64,000 nt of DNA from Nephrocerus scutellatus. Its lineage: Eukaryota; Arthropoda; Insecta; Diptera; Pipunculidae. Position numbers and translations under genes: made by a program. Positions 12,147 to 23,367 of this stretch are shown one piece after another. Position 1 is the first letter of the stretch; each line of letters opens with the position of its first letter. The notes beneath the pieces are model-generated. The model was not told the DNA's origin. It ran no database searches and saw only the letters and a program-made list of their open reading frames with translations. The DNA is taken from positions 114,749,890 to 114,813,889 of the forward strand of contig OX352761.1 in the NCBI GenBank assembly GCA_947095585.1. Reading direction: 5' to 3'.

Positions 12147-15100
12147 CTACACGATGTTTGCATTGGCGGCATTCTGTTGCGCCGCACTGGCTGCAGCTGC
12201 AGCAGCAGCGGCGTTGGTTGCTGCATTTGGTTGCCTTGTCTGATTATGGTTTATAAAGGTCCTGAGATTTTCCTCTGTGTAGTCGACAATTTTACGTTTT
12301 TTCTTCCTTGTATATTGTTGCTGTTTCAGGTATATTTTTAAAATTCCTTTAACCGTGATGAAGGTGAGACCACCGAGTAGCGTTCTGTGTAATGTATTCT
12401 CGATTGTCTCGAACAGGAATCGTCCGACAATTGACGAAATAGTTGGCAAAAGCAGAGCTCCACAGAAAACTCGAGTCGCTGAAACGGAATCGGAAAGTGT
12501 TGGTGTTGCCGGATTTTGAAGACTCGGTTCATCTTCGTCTTCATCGTCACTGTGGTGTATAGAAAAAGAATGGGACGAATTTAAAAATTTTGATATAAAA
12601 ATGAGAAACTAAAAGTCCATGCTTACTCCTCAGAGCTACACGAGAAATATATCGAAAAGAATGGGAGTAGAAACATAAATAAAAGCTTAATTGTCATGCG
12701 CGTTCACAGAGGTATAGTTAGCCTGCTAGACATTGGGTGACACCAAAACCGTTCATTTGTTTAGAACAAAAATTCAGATTCGATGAAAAATTTGTCCTTC
12801 ACCAAATGTGAACCTTCATTTATTTCCTCAATTTTTAAGCTTTATGTGCATTCCTTGACATTGAGGGCGCATTCGATAACAACACTGGCTACGATTCAAT
12901 AGCAAAGCAATTAGTAGCAGAGGCATCAAAAACTCAACTAACCAATAGAAAAGGACCATGCTGGAAAGTCGAGATATTACTTCTTTGTCTGTTACTTTTT
13001 GTCTGTTACCGCAGTTATGGGTTGTCCCCAAGAAGCGGTAGTAAGGCGTACGCTTCTATATCGTGTGACTGTATGGTGGACTGCGTTAGTTAAAGCAGTA
13101 AATTGTGATAAACTAAGAAAGGTCCAAAGATTAGCTTGTTTATGCATGAGCGGAGCGCTTCGCACAACTCCCTCCGCCGCGCTTGACATTCACTATCACC
13201 ATTGACATCGCGTATATTCACCATAATGCAATCTCCCAGTGGACCGGAAATGAATTCGGTCACTCTTCTATCCTGAATTTTGATACAGAATGTAGGTTCT
13301 GATCGGAGGATAACGAATCAACCAAGCACATTTTCTGTGAATTGGTTAAGGAGGGGTATTTTCCATAAAGAAAGAAATATGTCCGGCATCAGAGTTTAGA
13401 AACAGCTTATATAAATGGTGGGCGCCGTGGCTCAGTGGTAGTGCACATGGCTGCTGCGCAGGAGGTTCAGGTTCGAATCCCAGCAACACCAAATATATTT
13501 TTCACGGTGTCCCACCTCTCGCGAATGGGTGACAAACGTTCCGAGAGTAATTAATACCTTGTCACGGAAAGCTTCTCAATTCGCCGTTCGGATCCGGCCT
13601 TAAATTGTAGGTCCCTTCCATTTGTGTCCAAAAATTAACATGTGCAGCACAAATGGTCGCGAGAAGTTAGGCCTTGGACCGCAATGGTCTGTCGCGCCAA
13701 ATATGGCAGGAGCGTGTATGTGGAGTTCATTCTTGCTCAAAGCATCGGAAACTTAAGATGGGAGTCCCACAAGGAGGGGTTCTCTCTCCCATCCTATTTA
13801 ATCTCTATGTTTCGATGCTCCCAACTCCCTCTACTGGAGTCACTTACGCCGATGATTGCTCTGTTGTTGCGTCCGGTGCAATGTAAGCGAAGTCACACAT
13901 AGGATAAATTCCTACCTGGCAGAGGAAACTCCACCTCGCTTCCCGAAAATCATCTGCTACGCTGTTGGACTAAATAAATCAGACTTTTACTTGACATTCG
14001 TATTAACAACGAAATCATCCCTACAGTTAATAACCCCAAAATTTTAGGAGTCGTATTCGACAACCTCCATACCTTCTGTAGGCACGCAAAAAATATTTGC
14101 AGTAAAGTGAGCAGTCGTAATAGGGTTCTAAGAGCCCTAACCGGAACCGCATGGGATAAGGACAAAGAAGTCCTTGTGACGACGTACAAAGATATCGCCC
14201 GCTTAATGATTAACTACGCCCCCCCATATGTACGTCATTTTTAAGTGACAAACAATGGAACGATATCCAGTCCAGACAAAATACAGCCCTTCGCATCGCA
14301 AATAACTAAGCCTAATCATCTTCATGACTAAACGTCCATGCTCTCCATCAGGCAACATAATGAACTCTGGGCAAAACTGCTCGTGTTAGCCTGCCACAAC
14401 CCCGTACAACCAGTTCACGTCATCACTGTCAGTGAGATTCCCTCACGCTGCATACGTCAGAACATCAAAACGTACACAGAGACATGATACACCCAGTCAT
14501 ACCGGCCACCAACTGTTATCACACCAATGTCCGTTCAGCCTCAAATAGTATACGATATGATACAGTCTCTGCAGCAGTCTTCTCAAGTAAGGTTAATAGG
14601 GATTTTTGTATACCTACACACCCTGTTCCCATAAATAGTAACGAAAAGTCCTTGGCCATGGAAACCCGGACAACCCCGGCACAACTTCGGTCGGGTTGGT
14701 GTCATATACTTATACCCATACTACCAACCACCTATTCCATTGCCCCCTTCACCCCAGGTATTTGGACGTTACAGATCTGTGTTCTAACCCTGTTGGCGCG
14801 GCCTATTTTCTTAGCCTGCCAACATAACTCGGTGACTATACACCTTCTTTAGATCATCTAATTAGTATAAGGAACTTTTATTTGCTATTTGCTTTGTTTG
14901 CCATTAGCCTTTAATACACTGTGAAATGAAATATGTATATTTGTACTGTGAATGAGAGTCTTAGGATTGGATGGTTTTCACCTGATCTCGTTTCAGACCT
15001 GGTGGTGCTATACCAAAAACAATCATTTGCTTAATTCTTAAATTTTGCACAATACAGATCTCCACCATAAAAGACGAAAAACAATGTATTCAGCAAATAA

Positions 15101-16326
15101 GCAATAAATTGCGTTTGTAACGTGAGCTCTGACTGTTTTGTAGTGGAGCGCAAGAGCAAAAAGATAATAGAAAAAAATATTGTATTCGACCCACTCAGTG
15201 CATCATGCATCATTAATAAATATAAAGCGAAGAACGTCAGTGCTTACAAGTAGTTTCTGTTTAAATGAAAACAAAAAATTATTACTCATCGTTGTTGACA
15301 TCGAGTGGAGTAATGAATAAACAAATTTATATCATAGCAATACGAACCGAAAATGCCAATACGTATTTAAATGAGCCATGAAGTAATAACCGTAAGAAAC
15401 ATGACCTTTGATCGAATTTGTTGTGACTCCAAACACTTGCCCCACTAAACCATTAACTAGAGACGAAAACAATTTATCAATACAAAGCAATATAGGAATT
15501 CTTACGGGTATGGAACAATCAAACTCATTAGCGGAAATTTCCTTGCTACATTGCGACGGTTTCGAATCAAACGGATGACAGCATCTTCCCACCGGATCAT
15601 GCGACCCAAAACCAGGCCAACAGGTATGGCTGGCAAACCAATGAGCAGAACAAGTGGATCACCGTTCTCCATAAGGGCGAGACCCTTTTTATGGCCAACA
15701 ATCTGTATAAGAATGTATAGGTTAAGAATTAATCATCAAAACATAAGTTTAAAAAAAGCTACTGCACCCACCTGTAAAAATGTCACCGCACCATATGTCA
15801 CCGCTGTCCAATAAAGCGATCCAACGAAAATGCCAGCGGCCAGAAACGGACTCATCCGCTTAATCAGGTTATCGAAGGCTTCCAGCACATTGGCAAATTT
15901 TCCCATTTGAGGAAACACAATAATGTACTCTGTCTGGCATTGCTGGCAACTGACACTGCGAAGTGCATTACCTTTCTGTTTTTCATCCACCCAACGATAA
16001 AGGCAGCTCTGATGAACCCATTTTGTTGTGCCCCGACATTTACATGGCTGCACCCAAGCAGCCAGCTTATTATCTTCGTCTGTGGCAAAGCAAATCCAGC
16101 AATTACGTTCACTACTATCACTCGTCAAGGAGGAAATCGATGCAGAGACGACTGCAGCGGCGGCTGTGGTTGTCGTCGTCTCTCGTTGAAGGTCATCTGT
16201 GGTGGCAGCAATCGGTATTGTTATTGGCGAAGAGTCATTAACGCACTGTAAATCAACGCTTGCTTTCGAAGAACGACTTTTTAATTCTACATCAGTGGTG
16301 GATGTTGCAACCAGTTCTTCTGACAT
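12147..16326 (-). CDS. MARCH5: MARCH5-like mitochondrial RING-CH E3 ubiquitin ligase (3 exons)
   Basis: Exons 15772-16326, 15506-15702 and 12147-12549 join with consensus GT/AG sites into a 384-aa frame (intron phases 0 and 2). An N-terminal Ser/Thr/Ala-rich tail is followed by a C4HC3 RING-CH finger with C76, C79, C95, C97, H105, C108, C127 and C130. Hydrophobic segments then begin near residue 161 (FLAAGIFVGS) and continue through exon 2 (LLIGLPAIPVGLVLG) and exon 3. The motifs VGHKKG, RMIRWED, SATRVFCGAL and LGGLTF..KG..K.Y.KQQQY match the MARCH5/MITOL family, which sits in the outer mitochondrial membrane and ubiquitinates fission and quality-control proteins. The start ATG has AAA before it, a good fly context. 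The protein is about 100 residues longer than the human one because of the N-terminal tail, an acidic DDEDEDE insert opening exon 3 and an Asn/Ala-rich C-terminus. Intron 1 is 69 bp; intron 2 is about 2.96 kb and full of transposon debris. Splicing is inferred from homology and splice sites. Confidence 0.93.
12830..13395 (+). mobile_element. LOA-like LINE remnant in MARCH5 intron 2
   Basis: The plus strand reads ALCAFLDIEGAFDNNT, then after an internal deletion LYRVTVWWTALVKAVNCDKL and RKVQRLACLCMSGALRTTPS. These are RT and post-RT motifs of the same LOA-like family as 2980 and 9390. It runs antisense to MARCH5. Confidence 0.75.
13431..13698 (+). mobile_element. tRNA-derived SINE (near full length) in MARCH5 intron 2
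   Basis: The head GGCGCCGTGGCTCAGTGGT has an A box (TGGCTCAGTGG) and is followed by a perfect B box (GGTTCGAATCC). The body contains CACGGTGTCCCACCTC, GCCGTTCGGATCCGG and AATTGTAGGTCCCTTCCATT, and it ends CTGTCGCGCC. The usual ATT tail is missing; the sequence runs straight into a LINE RT. It is a pol III-type SINE, not a tRNA gene. Confidence 0.88.
13699..14850 (+). mobile_element. Jockey-superfamily LINE remnant in MARCH5 intron 2
   Basis: The plus strand encodes KLKMGVPQGGVLSPILFNLY, TYADDCSVVASG, PKILGVVFDNLHTFCRHAKN, SRNRVLRALTGTAWDKDKEV and a C-terminal TRTTPAQLRSGWC. RT motifs and the post-RT region are present, with frameshifts. It abuts the SINE directly and is antisense to MARCH5. 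Confidence 0.8.
14851..15505. other. Remainder of MARCH5 intron 2, nothing recognised
   Basis: No coding or repeat motif is recognised here up to the exon 2 donor (CCC|GTAAGA on the minus strand at 15505). Confidence 0.4.
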
Positions 16327-17080
16327 TTTGTTTGACTGACCACCCTTCGTCTTCGGGGAAAAAAAATTATATATATGTTTTATATTATATATCTATATTG
16401 TATTACCGATTTTTTGATGGTTTGATTGTAAATTTATTTCAAGGAGAAATTTGTATTTGCAGTTGTGCTGGCTGCAAAAGCAATTGTTATACGCAACGTT
16501 TATTGCCAATAGCAGTGCTACTGCGGCTTCAACTTACGCCAAAGATTATCAGGATTTTTCACGACTGCGAGGATTTTGACCGAAATCCGATTAAAATACA
16601 AACTAAAGCCGCACAACGAAAATTTTAATTTCTATCGGAAAATTTTTATCAAACTTTATTTACTTTTCACAACTGCGGCAAGGTCACAAGTCAGAATCGA
16701 AATGAGTGACATGTTGTTTTCATTTGGCCAAGCAACCTATTAAATATGTTAGTTATGATGAAATCAAATAACACACCGATTTTTTTCTGGAAAAAATAAA
16801 TACGCACTGAGTGGTGAGAGGAGAACGAAGGAAATTAAAAGGTTTTTTAACAATTTTCTTTGCGGACGGGATGAGTTTCGTCTTACGGTTATGTGGATTT
16901 GGATAATAATATCGATGGATAATTGAATATCTTTTACTTCACCACGTCTATCAAAAAAAATTATCTTATAATTGACACTTGACATTGGTTTTAAAAGAAC
17001 AAAAAGGGAAAAGTGATGCCAAGTCTCCAAGTTCCATCAAGAACTGAAATGATTTTTTTGAATAAAATACTTGAAACAGT
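16327..17080. other. MARCH5 upstream region
   Basis: Sequence 5' of the MARCH5 ATG with AT-rich runs (16365-16400). No TATA box or other element can be assigned with confidence. Confidence 0.35.
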
Positions 17081-17083
17081 AGG

Positions 17084-17185
17084 GATGCCAAACTGGATGA
17101 CATCGGTTCGAAATCGGGACCGTTGGAGAGACTTTTTGCGGGAGGCCAGGACCGGACCCCGGTTGTAGAGCCAAATATGATAATG
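17084..17185 (+). mobile_element. LINE 3' coding end
   Basis: The plus-strand frame ends WMTSVRNRDRWRDFLREA-RTGPRL-stop, a typical LINE ORF2 C-terminus. Related ends (ARTGP.L or GCCAGGACCGGACC) occur at 22570 and 62590. Confidence 0.65.
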
Positions 17186-17189
17186 ACAT

Positions 17190-17640
17190 GAAACAGTTAT
17201 ATATAAACTAGATGGCCCGGCAAACGTTATGCCTTTACTGTGGATGTTAAGTATTTTTCTTTTTTTTCTTTTGATTTTCAAAAAAAACGCAATCGGGAAT
17301 TGCAATCGTTTGAATTGTATTGGAACGTCGATTGGTATCATTGGTATGCGCGAAAGCAATACATTTTCTACTTTGAACTTCCCATTTATTATCATTGATT
17401 CAATTAAGTTCCCCATCATTTATCTGATAACTAATCTCGTTCCGTTACATAGTTTGGGTGGATTTAGATTGCGCAATAAAATGATTAGTGAACCAATTTT
17501 TAAACGCAAATAGTGGCAATCAAGCGAATTGAGGAACTCAGTGGGATAATTTACCATATCTTTTTCATCTACCACTGTGTCGATTGATTTGAACGAAATT
17601 AAATTGCCAAGCAACAAAGCTTGAATTTTAAAATTAATTT
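17190..17640 (-). mobile_element. Helitron helicase fragment with 3' terminus-like end
   Basis: Minus-strand frames read LLGNLISFKSIDTVVDEKD, NYPTEFLNSLDCHYLRLKIG, LRNLNPPKLCNGTRLVI, ENVLLSRIPMIPIDVP and QFKRLQFPIAF. This is the C-terminal part of a Helitron Pif1-type helicase. It is followed on the minus strand by AACGTTTGCCGGGCCATCTAG then T, a CTRR-like end. Frameshifts show it is dead. Confidence 0.82.
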
Positions 17641-18825
17641 CATAGTCATTTCATTTCAGGCAGCCAGAATGACTCTGTCACAGAGCCATTGATGGTTCTG
17701 ATAATTTTGGCACATATTTGGAAACACGCTTTGTATACATACATCTTTTGAATTAAATATTACAACATTTTCTGGCAATGTTTTCCGTGAGTTGTAGTAT
17801 TGTGCTCATGTAAATGGTAATATGTATAATATTTATTTAAAATTAATTAAAATCTCTTTTAGATTGATAATAACGTACTATACTTCATTGGCATCCTCAA
17901 TTTTGGGTGACTATCTTTAGGTTATAAAATGAAAAATTGACGTATGCAGTTTTCCAGGATTTTTAAAGTGGATACAGCCTGCTTTTATTTTAAGTATTTT
18001 ACTTGCCTAAAGAATTCGCATCTTTAACCGAAAAACTGAATTTTTGACCGACTTGCTGAAAGAACTACGCAGCGGCTGAATTTTTGAACGCACCCACGCT
18101 ATACGGAGAAAAATATGCGCGTCACGTCGGTATTTCCATCAGGAAAACAACATTATTAAAGCAGCAGAACGGAAAATTACTTAACTATTAATTTAAATTA
18201 TGTACTTATTATGTTTTATATAGTAAAAAGAAGTATAATAATAATGAATAAAAAATTAATATACATATACTGAAGATTCCAGACCCGTCTGTTAAAAAAG
18301 TCTTATTGTGTCTTATTATTTTAAAGGATTTTCAATTAAATTAAATTTAAAAATAGCTTGACATTAAATGACAAATAAAGAATACGTTTCTATAACATTT
18401 CCCGTATTTCCGTAAGGTTGGGGAACAAAATATAATGGCTTTTTGAAAAATATATTTTACAGTTAAAGTAAGTCGATGTTTATTGGTAAGATTTTGATTT
18501 AAGATTAATTTAGGTTAAACAGACACATATTTATACCTAAGGAAAATATATTTTTTATATTAGAATTTTTTTATTTTTAAAATAATTTTTTTTAACCCAA
18601 TCAACATTTATTTGCGTGCAACATTCTTTAATTTGCTATATAACTAAATTACCTTATATGCTATAAGCTATTCTACATTTTAAAGATATTATTATTTTTT
18701 ATTATCACCTAACTTCGTCCAACTGAAAATATAGATTTGAAAAATAAAAAAATATTAATTTGTTATTACCTCTAACTTCGTCTAACTGAAAATTTAGAGA
18801 AGAAAAATAAAAAACCATATAGTAA
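17641..18825. other. AT-rich intergenic sequence, nothing recognised
   Basis: Low-complexity A/T-rich sequence with no coding potential. A near-repeated pair 'ttattacctctaacttcgtc' and 'ttatcacctaacttcgtcc' occurs at 18700-18785. Confidence 0.4.
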
Positions 18826-18827
18826 AA

Positions 18828-19350
18828 ATAGCGACCCGCCCCGGCTTCGCACGGGTTTCACTAATTATCAATTGCCAGATGACTTCTGGGTGGATTATTC
18901 GTCTACATCCCCGGTTACTTAAATCACTGCGTTCGCACCACTCGCCGGTGAGAGTTGTACGGGAGCCCTCCGACCTCATCACCGGTTGCTTAAATCACTC
19001 CGCTCGCGGGTGACAGTTGTATGAAAACCCCCAACGCGGGTCCTGATCTCTTTCAAATTTAACAAAAAGTGTTGTCCATCGGTGATAGACATGCATATAC
19101 AATTTGATTAAAATCGGGATTGTTGTTATGAAAACATGTGACAGCAGAAAAGTCAAACTAAAAGTTTTTTTTATTGATATTTTCATACGAAAACACCATC
19201 CGAATTTCCCAAAATTTCCGACTTTTCCGGTGGACTTTTCAAAAAATGTCTTTCATAAATAAATAAAAAAAATTAGCCAAATTGGCCGAGCCTTTCTCAA
19301 GAGATGATCTTTCAAACATGTGGCAATTCATTTTTATATATATAGATATA
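18828..19350 (-). repeat. Helitron-like noncoding element
   Basis: The minus-strand end reads ACCCGTGCGAAGCCGGGGCG then GGTCGCTA, a hairpin-prone Helitron-like terminus. Inside is the block AACAAAAAGTGTTGTCCATC shared with the dispersed repeat at 1760, 31925 and 35740. There is no coding sequence. Confidence 0.55.
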
Positions 19351-19689
19351 TTTATTCATTATTACCTCTAACTTTGATGTGAAAGATTCCAAAAATAAAA
19401 ACAACGTTCAAGTAAAATTTAGTTGCCAACAGCATTTCTTTTGTTAGAAATTGTATTTTATTATTAAGTGATCAAAGTTTGTTTTGTTTTGTTTTATTAC
19501 ATTATTTTTATATCGTTAAATGTATTTTAATTATGTCGGTTTTTATATAACGGATAATTTCGTTTGCCTTATTTCCCCTTAATACAAAAGTTAGATCATC
19601 ATCTTGTATCATTTTATGATTCATTACGAACAGACATGCATGCAAAACACAATATGCAACTTATATTAAAAGAAATAAAACGACAACTG

Positions 19690-20798
19690 CTAGTCCAATT
19701 CATTTGCCTGATCTCCTCCACCAGCAGCGCGAGCAGAAGTATCCGCTGATCTTCGCTGCGGTTGTTCGTTTTCGATTTCTTCGTCGTCATCATTTCCATT
19801 CAATATTCGTGAGAATATTTCGCCGAAGAGTCCACCCATCATTCCACCTGACTGTTGCCTTGCTGGCTGACTTGCACCAAAAAAGAGAATTCCAATTTTT
19901 TGCAAGTACTTTTCGTAAGAAGGGTCTCGATTAAGTGATGGTTTATACAGTTCACACAATGTCTTGTACATATCCAGACGACCAGTGTCAATAGTCCGGA
20001 ATAGGAAGGAAATGAAATTTAACAAAGGCAATTTAAAAGGAGGTCCCTTTTGGACAATTTTCGGATGATTCGCCGTATACATAACGAATGTATTCTCGGC
20101 AGTTTTTTGATCTTTAAGGCAAAGTTGCTGCAGCACAGCTTGCGCAATAAACAGATCGATTTCGCTTGAGTAGCCCTTAGTCTCGCTTATTTTAATGATA
20201 ATGCGGCCACATAGGATTCCATCACGACACAAAATATAATGAAACCACGCCTGTTCGATATTGCCTTCGGCCCAGTGAACTTGTGCAATGTGTTTATGCA
20301 TGGCCGGATGACCGAGGATGTTCTCTGAAACGTTTCCACTCCACTTGACTGATCGATTCTGAGATAAGAAAGAATTTTAATATTAATGTCAGTTCGTAAT
20401 AATGATTAACTCACAATTAGTGTCTCGCGCTCAACAGTGCTCGCACTTAATTGGCCAATAATTATGCCCAGGCGCTGAATCCATAGATCAATTTGCTCAG
20501 TAGGCAGTTTTTCCCCATTGTTGCTACTGCTGGAGCGTTTCTCAAGCGTATCTAGCAACAGAAGACCTAAGTCGGCACCACTAGTTTCTTGCTGACTAAC
20601 CAAAAACTTCAGCGCTCCGTCATACAGAAGTTCAAGACATTCGTCATATTTTTGTTGTCCATTGTAACGGAAGTATAGAGTACGATACATCTGATGTGCT
20701 TCATAGAAGTTTCCACTCTCAAAGGAATTGTCCAGTTTGGCCAAGACGCGGCTAACGCCACGACTCGCCCGCTCAACCGACGTCGGTGCAGTTGCCAT
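19690..20798 (-). CDS. Get4: GET4 homologue, tail-anchored protein targeting factor (2 exons)
   Basis: Two exons, 20415-20798 (128 codons) and 19690-20358 (222 codons plus stop), are joined in phase 0 over a 56-bp intron with GTGAGT donor and a CAG acceptor, giving 350 aa. The frame is collinear with the GET4/TRC35 family along its length. It has the helical-repeat N-terminus (GNFYEAHQMYRTLYFRY and YDGALKFL), the middle block (HWAEGN, SEIDLFIAQAVLQQLCL, NHPKIVQKGPPF, PLLNFISFL), the LCELYKPSLNRDP block and the IGILFFG segment before a low-complexity acidic tail ending NELD. The vertebrate protein is about 327 aa. GET4 is a cytosolic alpha-solenoid protein; in animals it bridges BAG6/UBL4A to the GET3 ATPase that delivers tail-anchored membrane proteins to the ER. 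The start ATG is followed by G. The gene is divergent from the KCTD9-like gene 2.6 kb away. Confidence 0.94.
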
Positions 20799-21591
20799 TG
20801 GGAATCGTTTTGTTTCTCACCTCACTTGTGATCGACTATTTGTTTTTAGCTTTTCGTTGGTGTTCTTCACGATATTGCCTTGTGATCCCAAACTTACTTT
20901 TACATTGGTCTCTTTAGCGAAGACATACGACTTTTGATGTGTTAGGCAAAAACTATTTATAAGATTTTTTTTTAAAAAAAAAATTTTACTATTAAATTGA
21001 CAATCGAGTTTTTCGCAAAGTTGAAGTCTCGGTCTCGTTGTAGAAAATAGAAGTGTCATTTCATTGTGGACTCTGTACGCATGAAACATTAAAGTGTGGT
21101 ACACATTACTTTGCTTTCCACAAGATTACTGCTGTCAAAAAAATATCACTTCTTAAGCGTCACTTACTTGAGAACAAATATACAATGCTATATTGCTTTG
21201 GCAAAGTAATATAAAAAATATTATTAGAGAAATTCAGCATTCTAACTTTTTAAACTTTTATGTTTTCTCAACTTTAGCAAATGGTGTTGAAACTGAATTT
21301 TTATCACAAAAAAAAGTTTAACGATAATAATAAAAAAATAATTTCTAAAATATCTTTATTATGCCTTATGCGATTCACAGTCAATCAATTGAAGTAATCA
21401 TCATAGTTATATGAGTATGAATTTATCGTTAGACTTCACATGTCTAATCAATTTACGTTAAATATCATATCTCTGTCACTTTAGTTTACGTTCACATAAA
21501 ACGGTAGGAATTGTTTTGCGTATTTTACAAAAACAATTTTACGTAATGATAAAACAAGACACGTTTATGCTTGAATAAAAATATGGAAGTA
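20799..21591. promoter_or_regulatory. GET4 upstream region
   Basis: Sequence between the GET4 ATG and a SINE. It must hold the GET4 promoter and, farther on, part of the divergent GET4/KCTD9 spacer. No individual motif is supported. Confidence 0.3.
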
Positions 21592-21834
21592 GGCGCCGTG
21601 GCTCTGTGGGTAAGTGCAGGGGATTTATGATTCGAATTACGGTCCCACCTCTGTCACATACTTCCGAGAGTAAGAACTGGTCAGGGAAAGCTTCCTAAAT
21701 CGCCGTTCGGATACGGCATTAAATTGTAGGTCCCTTCCATTTGTGTGCAAAAATATACATGCACAATACAAATTGTCGCGAGAAGCTATGCCTTTGACCT
21801 CAACGGTCTGTTGCGCCGAATATTATTATTATTA
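21592..21834 (+). mobile_element. tRNA-derived SINE with ATT tail
   Basis: Starts GGCGCCGTGGCTCTGTGGGT (A box) and ends GTTGCGCCGAATATTATTATTATT. The B-box region is decayed and shortened (GGGGATTTATGATTCGAATTAC). The 3' body (GCCGTTCGGAT, AAATTGTAGGTCCCTTCC) matches the other copies. It lies between GET4 and KCTD9. Confidence 0.87.
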
Positions 21835-22069
21835 AAAAAGCGGAAATTACAATCTTTCAGACACCTTAATCAAGCGAGGACTTGAAAGTTTCGACTGCAA
21901 TTAGTAAAATTAATCTGGAAAAATGTGGAGCAGTGATGAAAATCTTACATGAATTCGAAGTTATTAATATATCTTGTATACTTCTCAGAATTAACAACAG
22001 GCAAACTGTCTTGATTTGTTCAAAACATTTTTCCCCCAAATTATGTTGACTTACAGTTGTAGGTGAAAA

Positions 22070-22160
22070 AGAACCCAGCAGATATTTTCTTTCTGACAGA
22101 TCTGACCAGAGAAAAAAATTATCGGATTTATTGGATTTGTCGGACCTCGGATTTCTCAGA
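22070..22160. repeat. Short dispersed repeat (GATCTGA-rich)
   Basis: The block with GACAGATCTGACCAGAGAAAA and GGATTTATTGGATTTGTCGG resembles 34475-34550 (GAAAGATCTGATCAGAGAAA, GGATTTATCGGATATATCGG). It may be a small inverted-repeat element. Its boundaries are unclear. Confidence 0.4.
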
Positions 22161-22557
22161 TTTCTCCGAAATAAAAAAAAACACGGCCATAAACTTATAT
22201 CCAACTAATTAGGTATGTTCCTGTACATAAATTTTAATAACTAAAATTAGATTCTGGATAACGGCAATGCGAGTTATCACCTAGTTTTAAATAAGAGCAA
22301 AGCAACTACGCTCAAGGTGAAGTTACTCGCAGATGCAGAGTTTTCCACTGTTTTGTTGTGCTGTACTGCCCCCAATATGCGCCTAGCCTTATTATGCCGT
22401 GTATGTTTGTCCCCATCGTTTGCGAAAAATTTCACACCTTGTATAGACTCTACGCGCGCTTGATGTAATAAATATTTCGATTATTTTAAAATTTTAACGA
22501 AATAACAAGACTCTACTTTTTTGAAGGGATATTTTGCATATAGCATGTATTTTTTTT

Positions 22558-22620
22558 TGCCATGATCCAGGGATGCCAGGACCGGACCCCGGCTTTAGAG
22601 CCAAATATGATGGTGATGTT
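22558..22620 (+). mobile_element. LINE 3' end fragment
   Basis: Contains GGATGCCAGGACCGGACCCC and AGAGCCAAATATGATGGTGA, matching the LINE tail at 17135-17185. Confidence 0.55.
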
Positions 22621-22739
22621 GATTTTATTTTTCTACAAATTTTTAACGAACTCTGCCTTCGTATGATGATAACATGACCACATGATATACTACGTTTTCA
22701 TGAATGTGGATTAAGTTGGATTGGGTTAAAATTAATTTT

Positions 22740-23367
22740 CCTTCAAAGCGAATTGGCGTCACACGTTTCCATGTAATCATTATGAAACTGAGTTGAAATT
22801 TTGACAACGCAATACAAAATCCGACAGCAACTTACAAAATAATAAAAATCTCGATTTTGTATTTCAACTCTGCTCAACCCGTGTATTTTAGTTGAGTTCA
22901 AACTGAGTTCAATCGAAACTCGACGCAACCCTTGAGCGCTAATCCAATTTCAACCTGGTTTAAACCCTCCATATAAACAAGATAACACTCGCTTTAATAT
23001 ACAACGTTTCCATTGATCCAAATTCAGTTGGGATAAATTGAATTTTATTTTCATTAAAAGCAAAATGGCGTCACGTGTTTCTATGTTATCAGGTTGAAAC
23101 TGATTCGAAATTTTATTTTTACTTGTTACTTGTAATCTCATTAAACATCCCTACTTCATTCATTTTTGTATATACACAGAAATTGTAAGTTGACTGACTT
23201 CTAACTTCTACAAAGCAGTAAGAGAATCTAGAATCAGTTCCAACGTCCAAATTCCTTAAAGAACGTAGTGGTATTTTTCGAGTTTGACTTATTTGTGGAA
23301 TAAAATCCTGAGAACCGCATATTTTAGTAAATATTAATCCGTGAACCATTTGAGAGCCAGCGCAACT
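22740..23367. other. KCTD9 upstream region with imperfect repeat
   Basis: 22740-22930 and 22975-23110 share blocks such as 'gcgaattggcgtcacacgtt' versus 'gcaaaatggcgtcacgtgtt' and text on parental 'aaactgagttgaaatt'. It is an imperfect direct repeat. The KCTD9 promoter should lie here or just upstream. Confidence 0.4.

Noticed and set aside
13431..13505. Possible tRNA gene (A and B boxes)
   Set aside because: The acceptor arms do not pair and the sequence continues into a SINE body shared with other copies.
15864..16251. Several frames overlapping MARCH5 exon 1
   Set aside because: Shadows; only the minus frame with the RING-CH cysteines is coherent.
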